Below are positions 17,607 to 25,359 of a stretch of 64,000 nucleotides of DNA, piece after piece; positions within the stretch are counted from its first letter, which is position 1; each line of letters starts with the position of its first letter. The stretch lies in the NCBI GenBank assembly GCA_003056145.1, contig LSNL01000001.1:62001-126000 (forward strand). The letters run 5' to 3'. The stretch is from Parcubacteria group bacterium M10-OD1-1 (GTDB taxonomy: Bacteria > Patescibacteria > Paceibacteria > Moranbacterales > UBA2206). The notes under the pieces were generated by a model. It was not told the origin of the DNA. It saw only the letters and a list, made by a program, of their open reading frames with translations, and searched no databases. The translations under genes were made by a program, and so were the position numbers.

Positions 17607-18455
17607 TTATTTTTTAGTTAGCAGTCTAGTTGCAATAAGTGTATTTTTCATAAGCATTGCAATCGTCATAGGTCCAACTCCTCCAGGAACCGGAGTTATA
17701 GCTTTTGCAACTTTCGAAACTTTTTGGAAGTCAACATCTCCAACTAGTTTGCCATTTTCATCTCGGTTCATTCCAACATCAATAACTATCGCTCCTAATT
17801 TTACCATATCTCTAGTTATGAGTTTTGCTTTCCCAGTGGCGGAAATCAAGATATCTGCTTTTAAACATTCTTCTTTTAGTTGTTTAGTTTTATTATTACA
17901 AAGTGTGACCGTTGCTTCTAAATTGGACAACATAATAGCTAGAGGTTTTCCAATAATATTACTACTTCCCACAATAACACAGGCTGAACCTGCAATTTTT
18001 ACTCCGTATATTTTGAGTATTTCTAAAATTCCTAATGGAGTGCATGGATAAAAATCACTTTCTCCTATTATCACTTTGCCTATATTTCTTGGATGGAAAC
18101 AATCAACATCTTTTTTTGGGTTAATTGATTCAATTATATTTTCCTCATTGATGTGACTTGGTAGTGGTAATTGAATTAGTATTCCGTGAATTTTTTCATT
18201 ATTATTTAATTTCTTAATTAAATTAAGAAGATCTGCTTCTGTTGTTTTCTCTGCTAAGCGATACATCGTAGAAATTATCCCTAATTCTTGACAGGATTGT
18301 TCTTTGTTTCGAACATAAATGTTAGAAGCTGGATCATTACCAACTAGAATCACGGACAGGCTTGGTTGAATATTATCTTTTTTCATAGATAAAACTTCCC
18401 GAAGAAAATCCTTTTTGATATTTTGGGCTATTTTTTTTCCATCAATAATATTCAT
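17607..18455 (-). CDS. folD: Methylenetetrahydrofolate dehydrogenase/cyclohydrolase FolD
   Basis: 282 aa, normal length. N-terminal MNIIDGKKIAQNIKKDF, then SVILVGNDPASNIYVRNKEQSC including the YxxxK catalytic motif. The signature ILIQLPLPSHI and GPMTIAMLMKNT both occur. The Rossmann part is GSSNIIGKPLAIML. It interconverts methylene-, methenyl- and formyl-THF with NADP. The 248-base spacer upstream (to cca) is AT-rich and should hold its promoter. It heads a two-gene unit with a small unknown protein. Confidence 0.96.
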   Translation of the reverse strand: MNIIDGKKIAQNIKKDFLREVLSMKKDNIQPSLSVILVGNDPASNIYVRNKEQSCQELGIISTMYRLAEKTTEADLLNLIKKLNNNEKIHGILIQLPLPSHINEENIIESINPKKDVDCFHPRNIGKVIIGESDFYPCTPLGILEILKIYGVKIAGSACVIVGSSNIIGKPLAIMLSNLEATVTLCNNKTKQLKEECLKADILISATGKAKLITRDMVKLGAIVIDVGMNRDENGKLVGDVDFQKVSKVAKAITPVPGGVGPMTIAMLMKNTLIATRLLTKK

Positions 18456-18703
18456 ATTTGAGAAAAGCTAAAAGGCTGGTTAATAGTTTTAAAGAGTCAT
18501 TATATTACAGTATGTTATCTTTAAAAAATACATTTCATTCTTTAAAAAAAGTTACCTTATTTATTTACCTAAAACTTAATAGATATAATTTATGAGAGGT
18601 ATAGTTATGGAAACTATACAATAATAGCATAAACCATTCTAGTAAATTTTTCCAATTAAAAAGAAAAATAGTGCTATTTTCTCTAAATAAAGTTAAACAG
18701 AAT

Positions 18704-20218
18704 TTATTTTACCCAATATTTTCCTTTTGTTTTTTTGTCATCTTCTTTCTTTTTTTCTTTTATTTTCTTTTTAGCAACTTCATCTAAGTCCTCTAAATTA
18801 TTTTTATCTTGAAGTTCTTCAACACGTTTCAAGAGTTTTTCTTTACTATTTAACTTTGGTTCGTCGATTACTTCCGCAAGCAGTACATCTAAAATATTGC
18901 CAATTATTGGTCCAGGTTTTATAGCTAGTTCTTTTATTAGGTCGTTACCGTTTATTTTTAATTGTTTTACTGACAAAGGGTCTTTGGAAACTTTTTCTAC
19001 CATATATTTAAAATGTCGGAGTTTATAGGGAATAGCTTTTGCCACTCCACTCCCCAATCGATCCCCAATTCGGACATCAATCAAGTCATTGATATTATCC
19101 AATCCAACTTTAGTTATAACTTTTCTTACGCCTTTTTCTCCAACTTCTTCTACATTATAATAAAACATATGATTTTTAACCAAAAGAACTGTTTTGTCAG
19201 TTATTTTTTTCGGGAATTTCAGCCTTTCCATAATTGTTTTTGTTATTTTTGCACCGATATATTCATGACCATAAAATGTTGCAAACTCTCCTTTTCCTCT
19301 TTTAGCTTTTGGTTTTCCAATATCATGAAGAAATGCTGCTAAACGTACTTCTAGTTTTTCCGACGGACAAGTTTTAAGAGCTGCTAATAGATGTTTATAG
19401 ACAGTATTGAAGGGACCATAATAATGATGTCGGTTTTGTGTCACGTCAATAGTAGTGGAAATTTCTGGAATGATATTTTCCATAAGTCCAGTTTCAACTA
19501 AGAGCTTAATTCCCTCAGCTGGACGATTAGAAATAATGATTTTTTCTAGTTCATCTCGAATTCTTTCCGCAGATACATATTTTAATAAGTCCTTATGTTT
19601 TTTGATAGCGGTCAAAGTTTTTTCTTCAATTTTAAAATTAAGTTGAACAGAAAATCTAATAGCACGCAACATCCTTAAGGCATCTTCATTAAATCTTTCA
19701 TCTGGATTTCCAACAGCTCTAATTAGTCGTTTAGCTAAATCTTTTTGACCATCAAATAAATCGATTAGTGTGTAGTCATAAGACGCTTTTGCTTCAGCGG
19801 AAGGAATAATTTGCAAGGCTAAGGCATTAATTGTAAAATCTCGCCTAGATAAATCTTCGGTTAAGGTTTGAGCAAATTTTATTTGGTCTGGGTGTCGTTT
19901 GTCGCTGTAGGTAGACTCAATTCTATAAGTCGTTACTTCAATAATATCGTATTCTCGTTCAGCTAAACCTTTTTTTAAGAAAGGAATTACTTTTACTCCT
20001 ACAGTCCCAAACTTATTTTCATAAAAACTGTTAGGAAATTTTTTTAAAAGTTCTTTTGGTTGAGCATTGGTTGTAATATCCCAATCATTTGGTTCACTTA
20101 AATTTGAATCTTTCATAACTAAAAATCGTACGCAACCACCTACTATATAGGCTTCAAATCCAGCTTTTTCGATTGTTTGGAGTACCTCAATTACTTGAGA
20201 AGGAATTTTTTGAATCAT
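18704..20218 (-). CDS. cca: tRNA nucleotidyltransferase / poly(A) polymerase family with HD domain (CCA-adding type)
   Basis: 504 aa. The class II nucleotidyltransferase head is at the N-terminus (AYIVGGCVRFLVMK, NDWDITTNAQP with the DxD metal site). RRDFTINALAL and the RNA-binding segment (DALRMLRAIRFSVQLNFKIE) follow. An HD domain (AAFLHDIGKPKAKRGKGEFATFYGHEYIGAKI) and a lysine-rich tail end the protein. It adds CCA to tRNA 3' ends; that matters here because most tRNA genes in the window do not encode CCA. tRNA-Arg stands 11 bases upstream on the same strand. Confidence 0.93.
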   Translation of the reverse strand: MIQKIPSQVIEVLQTIEKAGFEAYIVGGCVRFLVMKDSNLSEPNDWDITTNAQPKELLKKFPNSFYENKFGTVGVKVIPFLKKGLAEREYDIIEVTTYRIESTYSDKRHPDQIKFAQTLTEDLSRRDFTINALALQIIPSAEAKASYDYTLIDLFDGQKDLAKRLIRAVGNPDERFNEDALRMLRAIRFSVQLNFKIEEKTLTAIKKHKDLLKYVSAERIRDELEKIIISNRPAEGIKLLVETGLMENIIPEISTTIDVTQNRHHYYGPFNTVYKHLLAALKTCPSEKLEVRLAAFLHDIGKPKAKRGKGEFATFYGHEYIGAKITKTIMERLKFPKKITDKTVLLVKNHMFYYNVEEVGEKGVRKVITKVGLDNINDLIDVRIGDRLGSGVAKAIPYKLRHFKYMVEKVSKDPLSVKQLKINGNDLIKELAIKPGPIIGNILDVLLAEVIDEPKLNSKEKLLKRVEELQDKNNLEDLDEVAKKKIKEKKKEDDKKTKGKYWVK

Positions 20219-20229
20219 AATTAATGCGA

Positions 20230-20304
20230 TGGTGCTCTCGCCAAGAGTCGAACTTGGATCTAAGGCTTAGGAGTCCCTTGTTCTATCCGTTGAACTACGA
20301 GAGC
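20230..20304 (-). tRNA. tRNA-Arg (anticodon CCT)
   Basis: Acceptor GCTCTCG paired with CGAGAGC, anticodon loop CTCCTAA with CCT, T arm CCAAG-TTCGACT-CTTGG. The 3' CCA is encoded. The innermost anticodon-stem pair is an A-G mismatch. Confidence 0.92.
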
Positions 20305-20869
20305 TTTATTATGGGTGATTGTTATGCAAGACTTAATAAATGTTAACATAAATAATCTAAAATTAAAAGAAAAATCATTAAAGTCCTGAAGATAAATTTA
20401 TAATTATTATATAAATAAACCTACCGATATTGTTTATCTTTAAAGGAAATTTTATTTTTTAATTCCTAATATTTTTTATAAAATAATTAATTTGTGAATA
20501 ACTAAATCTATTTACTGTGAAAGTTAGTTTTCTTTTGAAAAAAGAAAACTAACTAATTTAATATAAAAAGGTCTCAGTTACATTATAAAAAATTAAAAGT
20601 AGCCTAATTTAAATAAATCTAGCTATAAAATTACATAATAAGTAAAGTTCAGTTTAAAAATAAGGTCTCTCCTTAAGTTGGACGTTTTGCTTAAATAATT
20701 TATTTTTAAATAAAAAATATATTTGATCAATAAAGCTTAGTATTAAGGTAAAATATTGGTTAAGTTTTTTTAAATATGTTGTAGATAGGCTTTTCATGAA
20801 AAGATTTTTGTGGTGAAATACTAACAATACTCGAACCTATTTTGAAAAAAACAACTAACAAATCGGAAC
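20305..20869. other. AT-rich gene-free spacer with one perfect hairpin
   Basis: No credible ORF. It holds a perfect 15-bp inverted repeat with a 3-base loop (20522-20536 with 20540-20554, AGTTAGTTTTCTTTT). This has no T run on either side, so it is not a textbook terminator. The rest is AT-rich with no promoter or repeat I can support. Confidence 0.5.
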
Positions 20870-21020
20870 ATGCCTCGGTGCACCTTCGCATTGTTTTGTC
20901 TGCGAACGAAGTTTGCCTTGGTAAGGATATTGTAATCCGAGCGCGAACTTATTTCGAGAACAATAGCTAGGAAGCGGAACGCTTCGCGTACTTTTTCTCG
21001 CGCTCTGCGAGCGTGAAGTT
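20870..21020. repeat. GC-rich inverted-repeat island beside tRNA-Ala
   Basis: About 150 bases clearly richer in G+C than the surrounding DNA. It holds GAAGCG-GAA-CGCTTC (20971-20985) and CTCGC-GCTCT-GCGAG (20997-21011), plus further CG-containing words. A 71-codon minus-strand frame crosses it, but that frame begins inside tRNA-Ala and is not a believable gene. It could be a structured RNA, a decayed insertion or a recombination site; nothing decides between these. Confidence 0.45.
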
Positions 21021-21028
21021 TTAATTTG

Positions 21029-21101
21029 TGGACCTGAGGAGATTCGAACTCCTGACCTCTTCCATGCCATGGAAGCGCTCTACCAACTAAGCTACAGGCC
21101 C
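21029..21101 (-). tRNA. tRNA-Ala (anticodon GGC)
   Basis: Acceptor GGGCCTG paired with CAGGTCC (one G-T pair), anticodon stem CTTCC/GGAAG with loop ATGGCAT (GGC), T arm AGGAG-TTCGAAT-CTCCT. Discriminator A; CCA not encoded. Confidence 0.94.
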
Positions 21102-21216
21102 ATCTTCTTTAGCATAAAAAATATAATAACTTCAGTCAAGAGCCTAAAAGTATAAGAAAGTTAAGTAAATTATGATTTTTACTTTGAGCTAAAAAACTGT
21201 TTAAAAAGAAGCAATG

Positions 21217-21225
21217 TGATATAAT
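21217..21225 (+). promoter_or_regulatory. Extended -10 promoter before the parS-bearing gene
   Basis: TGA-TATAAT with no good -35 (CTGTTT at 21197). It shares the 11-mer TGTGATATAAT with the dnaA promoter. It would give a leader of about 150 bases in which AGTCTATT (21314-21321) can pair with AATAGACT near 21353. Confidence 0.45.
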
Positions 21226-21385
21226 GAAATTAGTTTAAAAAAGAATTTTTTTATTAAGTAGTAGCAGAAATTAAATAAATAATAGGTTATAAGTTACCGA
21301 ATAGAGGAAGGTCCAGTCTATTGGAATAAGGACTAGTATTAGTAAAGAATAGAAATAGACTAAAAAATTTAAACAGAAATATATA

Positions 21386-23416
21386 ATGAGTGTCTCTAAT
21401 TTTTTAAATAAACTTAAAACTAAACCAGATATATGGTTCTTTTCGGTTTTTTTATTGACTTTTACTCTTAATATTAGAAAAGTATTATTTTACTTTCCTC
21501 AACAAGGAACATTTAATGAATATACTGGAATATATGTTTATATGTCAGATATATTCTTATTATTAACCATAGGTTTATGGTTAATATCATTATATTACAA
21601 TAATATATTTAAATTGTCAAGGGATAAGCTGTGGATAACTTATTTTTTCTCTAAAAAATATCTAATAATCCCCTTAGCTCTAGTTATATGGTCATTTATA
21701 TCTATTTTTTGGTCTAGCTATCAGTCCATAGCTTTTTTTAGATCAATAAAGCTATTGGAATTTTACTTACTTTACTTATATGTAATTTTTAGATTTAGTC
21801 CTTTTTTCTTTATTAAACAAGACTATGATAATAAAATAAAGGAAGGGGAAAAAATATTAGAAGTTAACCAATTGAATGTACTGAAAAATGTTCCACGTGG
21901 AACATTTTTTAATTTTAAATATAAAGAAATAATCCGATATTTCTTTCTGACGATTGTTGGTATAAGTGTAATTCAATCAATTATTGCCATTAATCAGGTA
22001 ATTATTCAAAAATCAGTGGGTTTAGGCGCTTTGAGAGAAAGTTTTATATCTCCTAGCTTACCAGGAGTAGCTAAAGTGATTTTAGGAGGAGATAAATATA
22101 TTAGAGCTTATGGTTTAATGCCTCATCCTAATATTTTAGGTGGTTTTTTGTTGTTTTCAATAGTAATAAGTCTACTCTACTTAAAATTGTTCCACGTGGA
22201 ACAATTCGCTTTTGTTGAAAAAGGCGGGATGGCTTCAAAAAAGGATGGAAGTAAAAGTAATAGACTTGTCGGATTGAAAATGTTCCACGTGGAACATTTT
22301 CAAAAGAAAAGTAGTTTTTTTAACTCAGTAATGTTCCACGTGGAACATTTTAAGAAAAAATATTTTTCACCGCCTTCGTCTCAAGAACAAATTGTTCCAC
22401 GTGGAACAATTTTAAGTAAAATCTGGCATGTAGTTAGATGGCGAGGTATGATGAAAGTATGTTTTTTAGATAGCTACATTTTTATTAAAAAGTTTGTTAA
22501 AAAAGATAAATGGCTTATTAAAGCCTTTATTTTAATTCAAGTCCTAGCTCTTTTTTTAAGTTTCTCCAAATCGGCAATTATAGGTTTAGTTATTTCTTTA
22601 ATTTATATTGTATATAAATTAAATGTTCCACGTGGAACATTTATATTGCAATGGAAAAAAATAAGATTAGTAACTAGCTTAAGATATTTTCGCATATCAA
22701 TACTGATGATATTAGTGATATGTTCCTTTATAATAATATTTCTAAAGCCAGATTTTAATACTGTATTTTTTCAATCATTACGAGAACGTTTATTTTATCT
22801 AAATGTTTCACGTGGAACAATTTTAAGTAGTCCGATTTTGGGAATTGGATCAGGACAATTTGTGATAAATATCCCTTATTTCTCCCAAAATGTTGTTTTG
22901 CCTTGGGAATATCAACCAGTGCATAATGTTTTTCTACTGGTTTGGAGCGAATTAGGAATAATTGGAGTAGTTTTGTTTTCTTGGTTTATTTTAAAATTGT
23001 TCCACGTGGAACAATTTAATTTGCTTAAAAAAGATAACTTAACTTCAAAGAAAGATGAAAATAAAAATAAAAAGTTCCTCGGATTAAAAATGTTCCACGT
23101 GGAACATTTTGAGAAAAAAGAATCATTATTGCATGTAGTTAAAGAGACAATTGTTCCACGTGGAACAAATGAACATTTTGAAAAAAATAGGAATAAAGAA
23201 ATTAATAGTATAGCTAAAAGAAACAAGAAAGATAATATATTATACAATAAGAATAGATATTTGTCAATGAATTATCTTCTTATTTATTTTCAGGGAATAT
23301 TATTGGGTTTCGTTTTTATTATGCTTTTTGACCATTATTTGTGGGATATTCAGCAAGGTAGCGTCTTGTTTTGGCTAGTTTGCGGATTTATTGTTGGAAA
23401 TAAGAAAGTGTGTTAA
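21386..23416 (+). CDS. O-antigen ligase-like membrane protein carrying ten in-frame parS-like palindromes
   Basis: 676 aa, about 250 longer than the two relatives at 11.7-14.2 kb. The scaffold is a Wzy/WaaL-type membrane protein: FLLTFTLNIRK, IFLLLTIGLWLIS, RAYGLMPHPNILGGFLLFSI, and the loop GIGSGQFVINI with PVHNVFLLVWSELGIIGVVLFSW. The extra length is hydrophilic. It comes from stretches that each carry the 16-bp palindrome TGTTCCACGTGGAACA, read in one of two frames as VPRGT or FHVE(Q/H). One block of about 41 codons occurs twice (22188-22305 and 22998-23115). A perfect DnaA box (TGTGGATAA) lies at 21630-21638. The gene may serve as much as a DNA landmark as a protein; whether the enzyme is active is unknown. 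Confidence 0.82.
   Translation: MSVSNFLNKLKTKPDIWFFSVFLLTFTLNIRKVLFYFPQQGTFNEYTGIYVYMSDIFLLLTIGLWLISLYYNNIFKLSRDKLWITYFFSKKYLIIPLALVIWSFISIFWSSYQSIAFFRSIKLLEFYLLYLYVIFRFSPFFFIKQDYDNKIKEGEKILEVNQLNVLKNVPRGTFFNFKYKEIIRYFFLTIVGISVIQSIIAINQVIIQKSVGLGALRESFISPSLPGVAKVILGGDKYIRAYGLMPHPNILGGFLLFSIVISLLYLKLFHVEQFAFVEKGGMASKKDGSKSNRLVGLKMFHVEHFQKKSSFFNSVMFHVEHFKKKYFSPPSSQEQIVPRGTILSKIWHVVRWRGMMKVCFLDSYIFIKKFVKKDKWLIKAFILIQVLALFLSFSKSAIIGLVISLIYIVYKLNVPRGTFILQWKKIRLVTSLRYFRISILMILVICSFIIIFLKPDFNTVFFQSLRERLFYLNVSRGTILSSPILGIGSGQFVINIPYFSQNVVLPWEYQPVHNVFLLVWSELGIIGVVLFSWFILKLFHVEQFNLLKKDNLTSKKDENKNKKFLGLKMFHVEHFEKKESLLHVVKETIVPRGTNEHFEKNRNKEINSIAKRNKKDNILYNKNRYLSMNYLLIYFQGILLGFVFIMLFDHYLWDIQQGSVLFWLVCGFIVGNKKVC
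21889..23167. repeat. Array of ten parS-like ParB-binding palindromes
   Basis: Sixteen-base sites TGTTCCACGTGGAACA start at 21889, 22188, 22281, 22332, 22393, 22624, 22804, 22998, 23091 and 23152. Nine are perfect palindromes; the one at 22804 reads TGTTTCACGTGGAACA. Flanking A/T runs extend the symmetry to 20-26 bp (for example 21884-21909). The established ParB/Spo0J site is TGTTTCACGTGAAACA, with TGTTCCACGTGAAACA as a natural variant, so these differ by only one or two bases. Location about 15-17 kb from dnaA fits chromosomal parS. No parA or parB is in the window, so function is inferred. Confidence 0.8.
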
Positions 23417-23439
23417 TCTTAAATTAATCTTATTTTAAG

Positions 23440-23529
23440 TAAGACTAAGACTAAGACTAAGACTAAGACTAAGACTAAGACTAAGACTAAGACTAAGACT
23501 AAGACTAAGACTAAGACTAAGACTAAGAC
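23440..23529. repeat. Perfect tandem repeat (TAAGAC)x15
   Basis: Fifteen exact copies of the hexamer TAAGAC in 90 bases, starting 23 bases after the stop of the parS-bearing gene, followed by TAGATTTTAGAT and GTCTTA, the complement of one unit. It is in no gene. The perfect identity points to recent slippage expansion, and copy number may vary between cells. Confidence 0.95.
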
Positions 23530-23643
23530 TAGATTTTAGATGTCTTAGTGAATAAAATTATTTGTTTTTAATTTTAAATATAATTATTTTTTAGAGAGCT
23601 ATCATTTTTTTCAAGTTCTTTATAGAGATTACCATAATTCAGG

Positions 23644-24846
23644 ATGGATAGAGATTATTATCGAAATATTCCCCTTTTGTATATTTACAGTATATTTATT
23701 AAGCGGGTTTCGCAACCTATTATTATTTTATATTTTTTGCTTAATAGGTTGAGTTTTGCTCAAATAGGGATATTAGCTGCGACAACGCTTGTTGTTCAGA
23801 TGACGACAGATATTTATGGAGGGATATTTGCAGATACTTATGGAAGAAAAGCTACACTTTTATTACATTCGGTTTTCGGGGCTATAACGATGTTATTTTA
23901 TTTTATTGGAAATTCTTTTCCGTGGTTCTTTTTAGCAAGTATTATGTATGGAATTGCTGGGGCATTTATAACTGGGACAAGAAATTCCATTCTTTATGAT
24001 ACACTAATAAAACTTAATAGGGTGGTTGAATTTAAAAAATTCAATGGAAGAGTTTTGTTATATTCACATATAATCAATGCTTTAGTGCTTTTAATGATTC
24101 CTGTTATGTATACTTTTAACGTTAAATTGCCATTTCTTTTTGGTATTGGATTTTTTCTGATTTCATTTATTCTGGCGCTTTTCTTTATTGAACCGCAGTT
24201 GGAAAAAAAATCAGAGAGGGCTTTACCAGTGTATGGTACTAAAATTATTGAAGCGTTAAGAGAAATTAAGCTAAATAAAAAATTGATAATTGCTATTCTT
24301 CTTTCTATGTTTACAGCTTCTTTTATTTTTATGGGAGTTGGATATATACAGCCTCTTTTGAAAATTTCTAAATTACAAGTTGTTTATTTTGGTGTTGTTT
24401 ATGCATTAATGAGTGGATTAATGGGGATTGGTGGACTGATTACGCATAAACTAGAAAAGTACTTTACTCAAGAAAGATTATTAATTTTGGGGCTCGGAGG
24501 TATTACTATAAGCTTTTTGGGATTTTCCTTTAGTGTAGGAGTAGGGATTATCTTGGCTGTTTTAATATTGAAACTTTCTGAAGGTTTTAATCGGATTATA
24601 TTAGAAGATGAGATTAATAAAAATATAGAGTCAAAGAATAGAACGACAATTTTATCTGTGACTAGTTTATCCAAAACGCTGGCTACTAGTGGATTAATAC
24701 TTATTTTTGGTTTTATTTCAGATTTAGTTGGTGTTCAGCATATGTTTAACTATGCCTTAGGATTATTTTTTGTTATAATTATTGTAACTTGGATTCTTGT
24801 TAATAATATTAAACGAGCGAAAAGAAGAGAATATGGCGTAAATTGA
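23644..24846 (+). CDS. MFS transporter
   Basis: 400 aa with about 12 hydrophobic helices. MFS motif A is present between helices 2 and 3 (GGIFADTYGRKATLLL), and a charged loop divides two six-helix halves near residue 200 (KKSERALPVYGTKIIEALREIKLNKK). The substrate cannot be deduced; drug or metabolite export are common in this subfamily. The stop is TGA, rare among the core genes here, and the codon use looks less AT-biased, which hints at acquisition by transfer. A Nudix gene follows after 14 bases. Confidence 0.88.
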   Translation: MDRDYYRNIPLLYIYSIFIKRVSQPIIILYFLLNRLSFAQIGILAATTLVVQMTTDIYGGIFADTYGRKATLLLHSVFGAITMLFYFIGNSFPWFFLASIMYGIAGAFITGTRNSILYDTLIKLNRVVEFKKFNGRVLLYSHIINALVLLMIPVMYTFNVKLPFLFGIGFFLISFILALFFIEPQLEKKSERALPVYGTKIIEALREIKLNKKLIIAILLSMFTASFIFMGVGYIQPLLKISKLQVVYFGVVYALMSGLMGIGGLITHKLEKYFTQERLLILGLGGITISFLGFSFSVGVGIILAVLILKLSEGFNRIILEDEINKNIESKNRTTILSVTSLSKTLATSGLILIFGFISDLVGVQHMFNYALGLFFVIIIVTWILVNNIKRAKRREYGVN

Positions 24847-24860
24847 ATTAAAAATATTTT

Positions 24861-25250
24861 ATGAATATACCTATAAAAGCCGTAAAGGCGGTAATAATTA
24901 ATAGCAAAAGGGAAATATTATTATTACGGAGAAATCTTAAAATACGTGAACGATCCAGTTGGGATTTACCAGGAGGCTTGATTGAAAAAAATGAAGATGA
25001 AAAAAATGCGTTAAAGAGAGAGGTTATGGAAGAGTTAGGTGTGGAAATTAAAGTAATTAAAGTTGGAAAAACTTGGAATTTTTTTCGTTCGTTAGATGAA
25101 AAATGGGTAAGTGTTCAAAACTATAGTTGTAAAATTATTAACGGAACAATATTTTTGAGTGACGAACATATTGCTTATAAATGGGTTAATAAGAAGGAAG
25201 TTAGAAAATATCCAGTCAAAGACAAGAGTTTTTTTAATGCAATAGAATAA
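24861..25250 (+). CDS. Nudix hydrolase
   Basis: 129 aa with a canonical Nudix box: GLIEKNEDEKNALKREVMEELGV matches Gx5Ex7REUxEExGU. The family cleaves nucleoside diphosphates linked to another moiety. It is probably co-transcribed with the MFS gene (14-base gap) and is closed by a strong terminator. Whether it cleans damaged nucleotides or serves a pathway is not visible. Confidence 0.9.
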   Translation: MNIPIKAVKAVIINSKREILLLRRNLKIRERSSWDLPGGLIEKNEDEKNALKREVMEELGVEIKVIKVGKTWNFFRSLDEKWVSVQNYSCKIINGTIFLSDEHIAYKWVNKKEVRKYPVKDKSFFNAIE

Positions 25251-25293
25251 ATGTTTTATAAAACTAAGCAAAGGCAGTAGGAATTTTATAAAT

Positions 25294-25326
25294 AAAAAAC
25301 ACTTCTGTGATTAAGAAGTGTTTTTT
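25294..25326. terminator. Bidirectional intrinsic terminator
   Basis: Perfect 13-bp stem (25294-25306 with 25314-25326) around a 7-base loop, with six A and six T at the ends, so it can work in both directions for the convergent Nudix and gyrA genes. Confidence 0.9.
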
Positions 25327-25359
25327 GGTAATAAATTTAAAGTTGAACTAGTAAATAAA

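Noticed and set aside
20855..21070. 71-codon minus-strand frame in the GC-rich patch
   Set aside because: Starts inside tRNA-Ala, product is low-quality Ser/Arg/Pro sequence with no family.
21300..21380. RNase P RNA fragment suggested by GAGGAAGGTCC and a later ACAGAAA
   Set aside because: The two motifs are only about 75 bases apart, far too close, and nothing between them fits.
22912..23247. 111-codon minus-strand frame across the parS array
   Set aside because: It exists because the palindromes and AT-rich inserts lack stops on both strands; the plus-strand frame carries recognisable ligase motifs.
21889..23529. CRISPR array
   Set aside because: The repeats are 16-bp palindromes at irregular spacing in a coding frame, and the hexamer repeat has no spacers; no cas genes.
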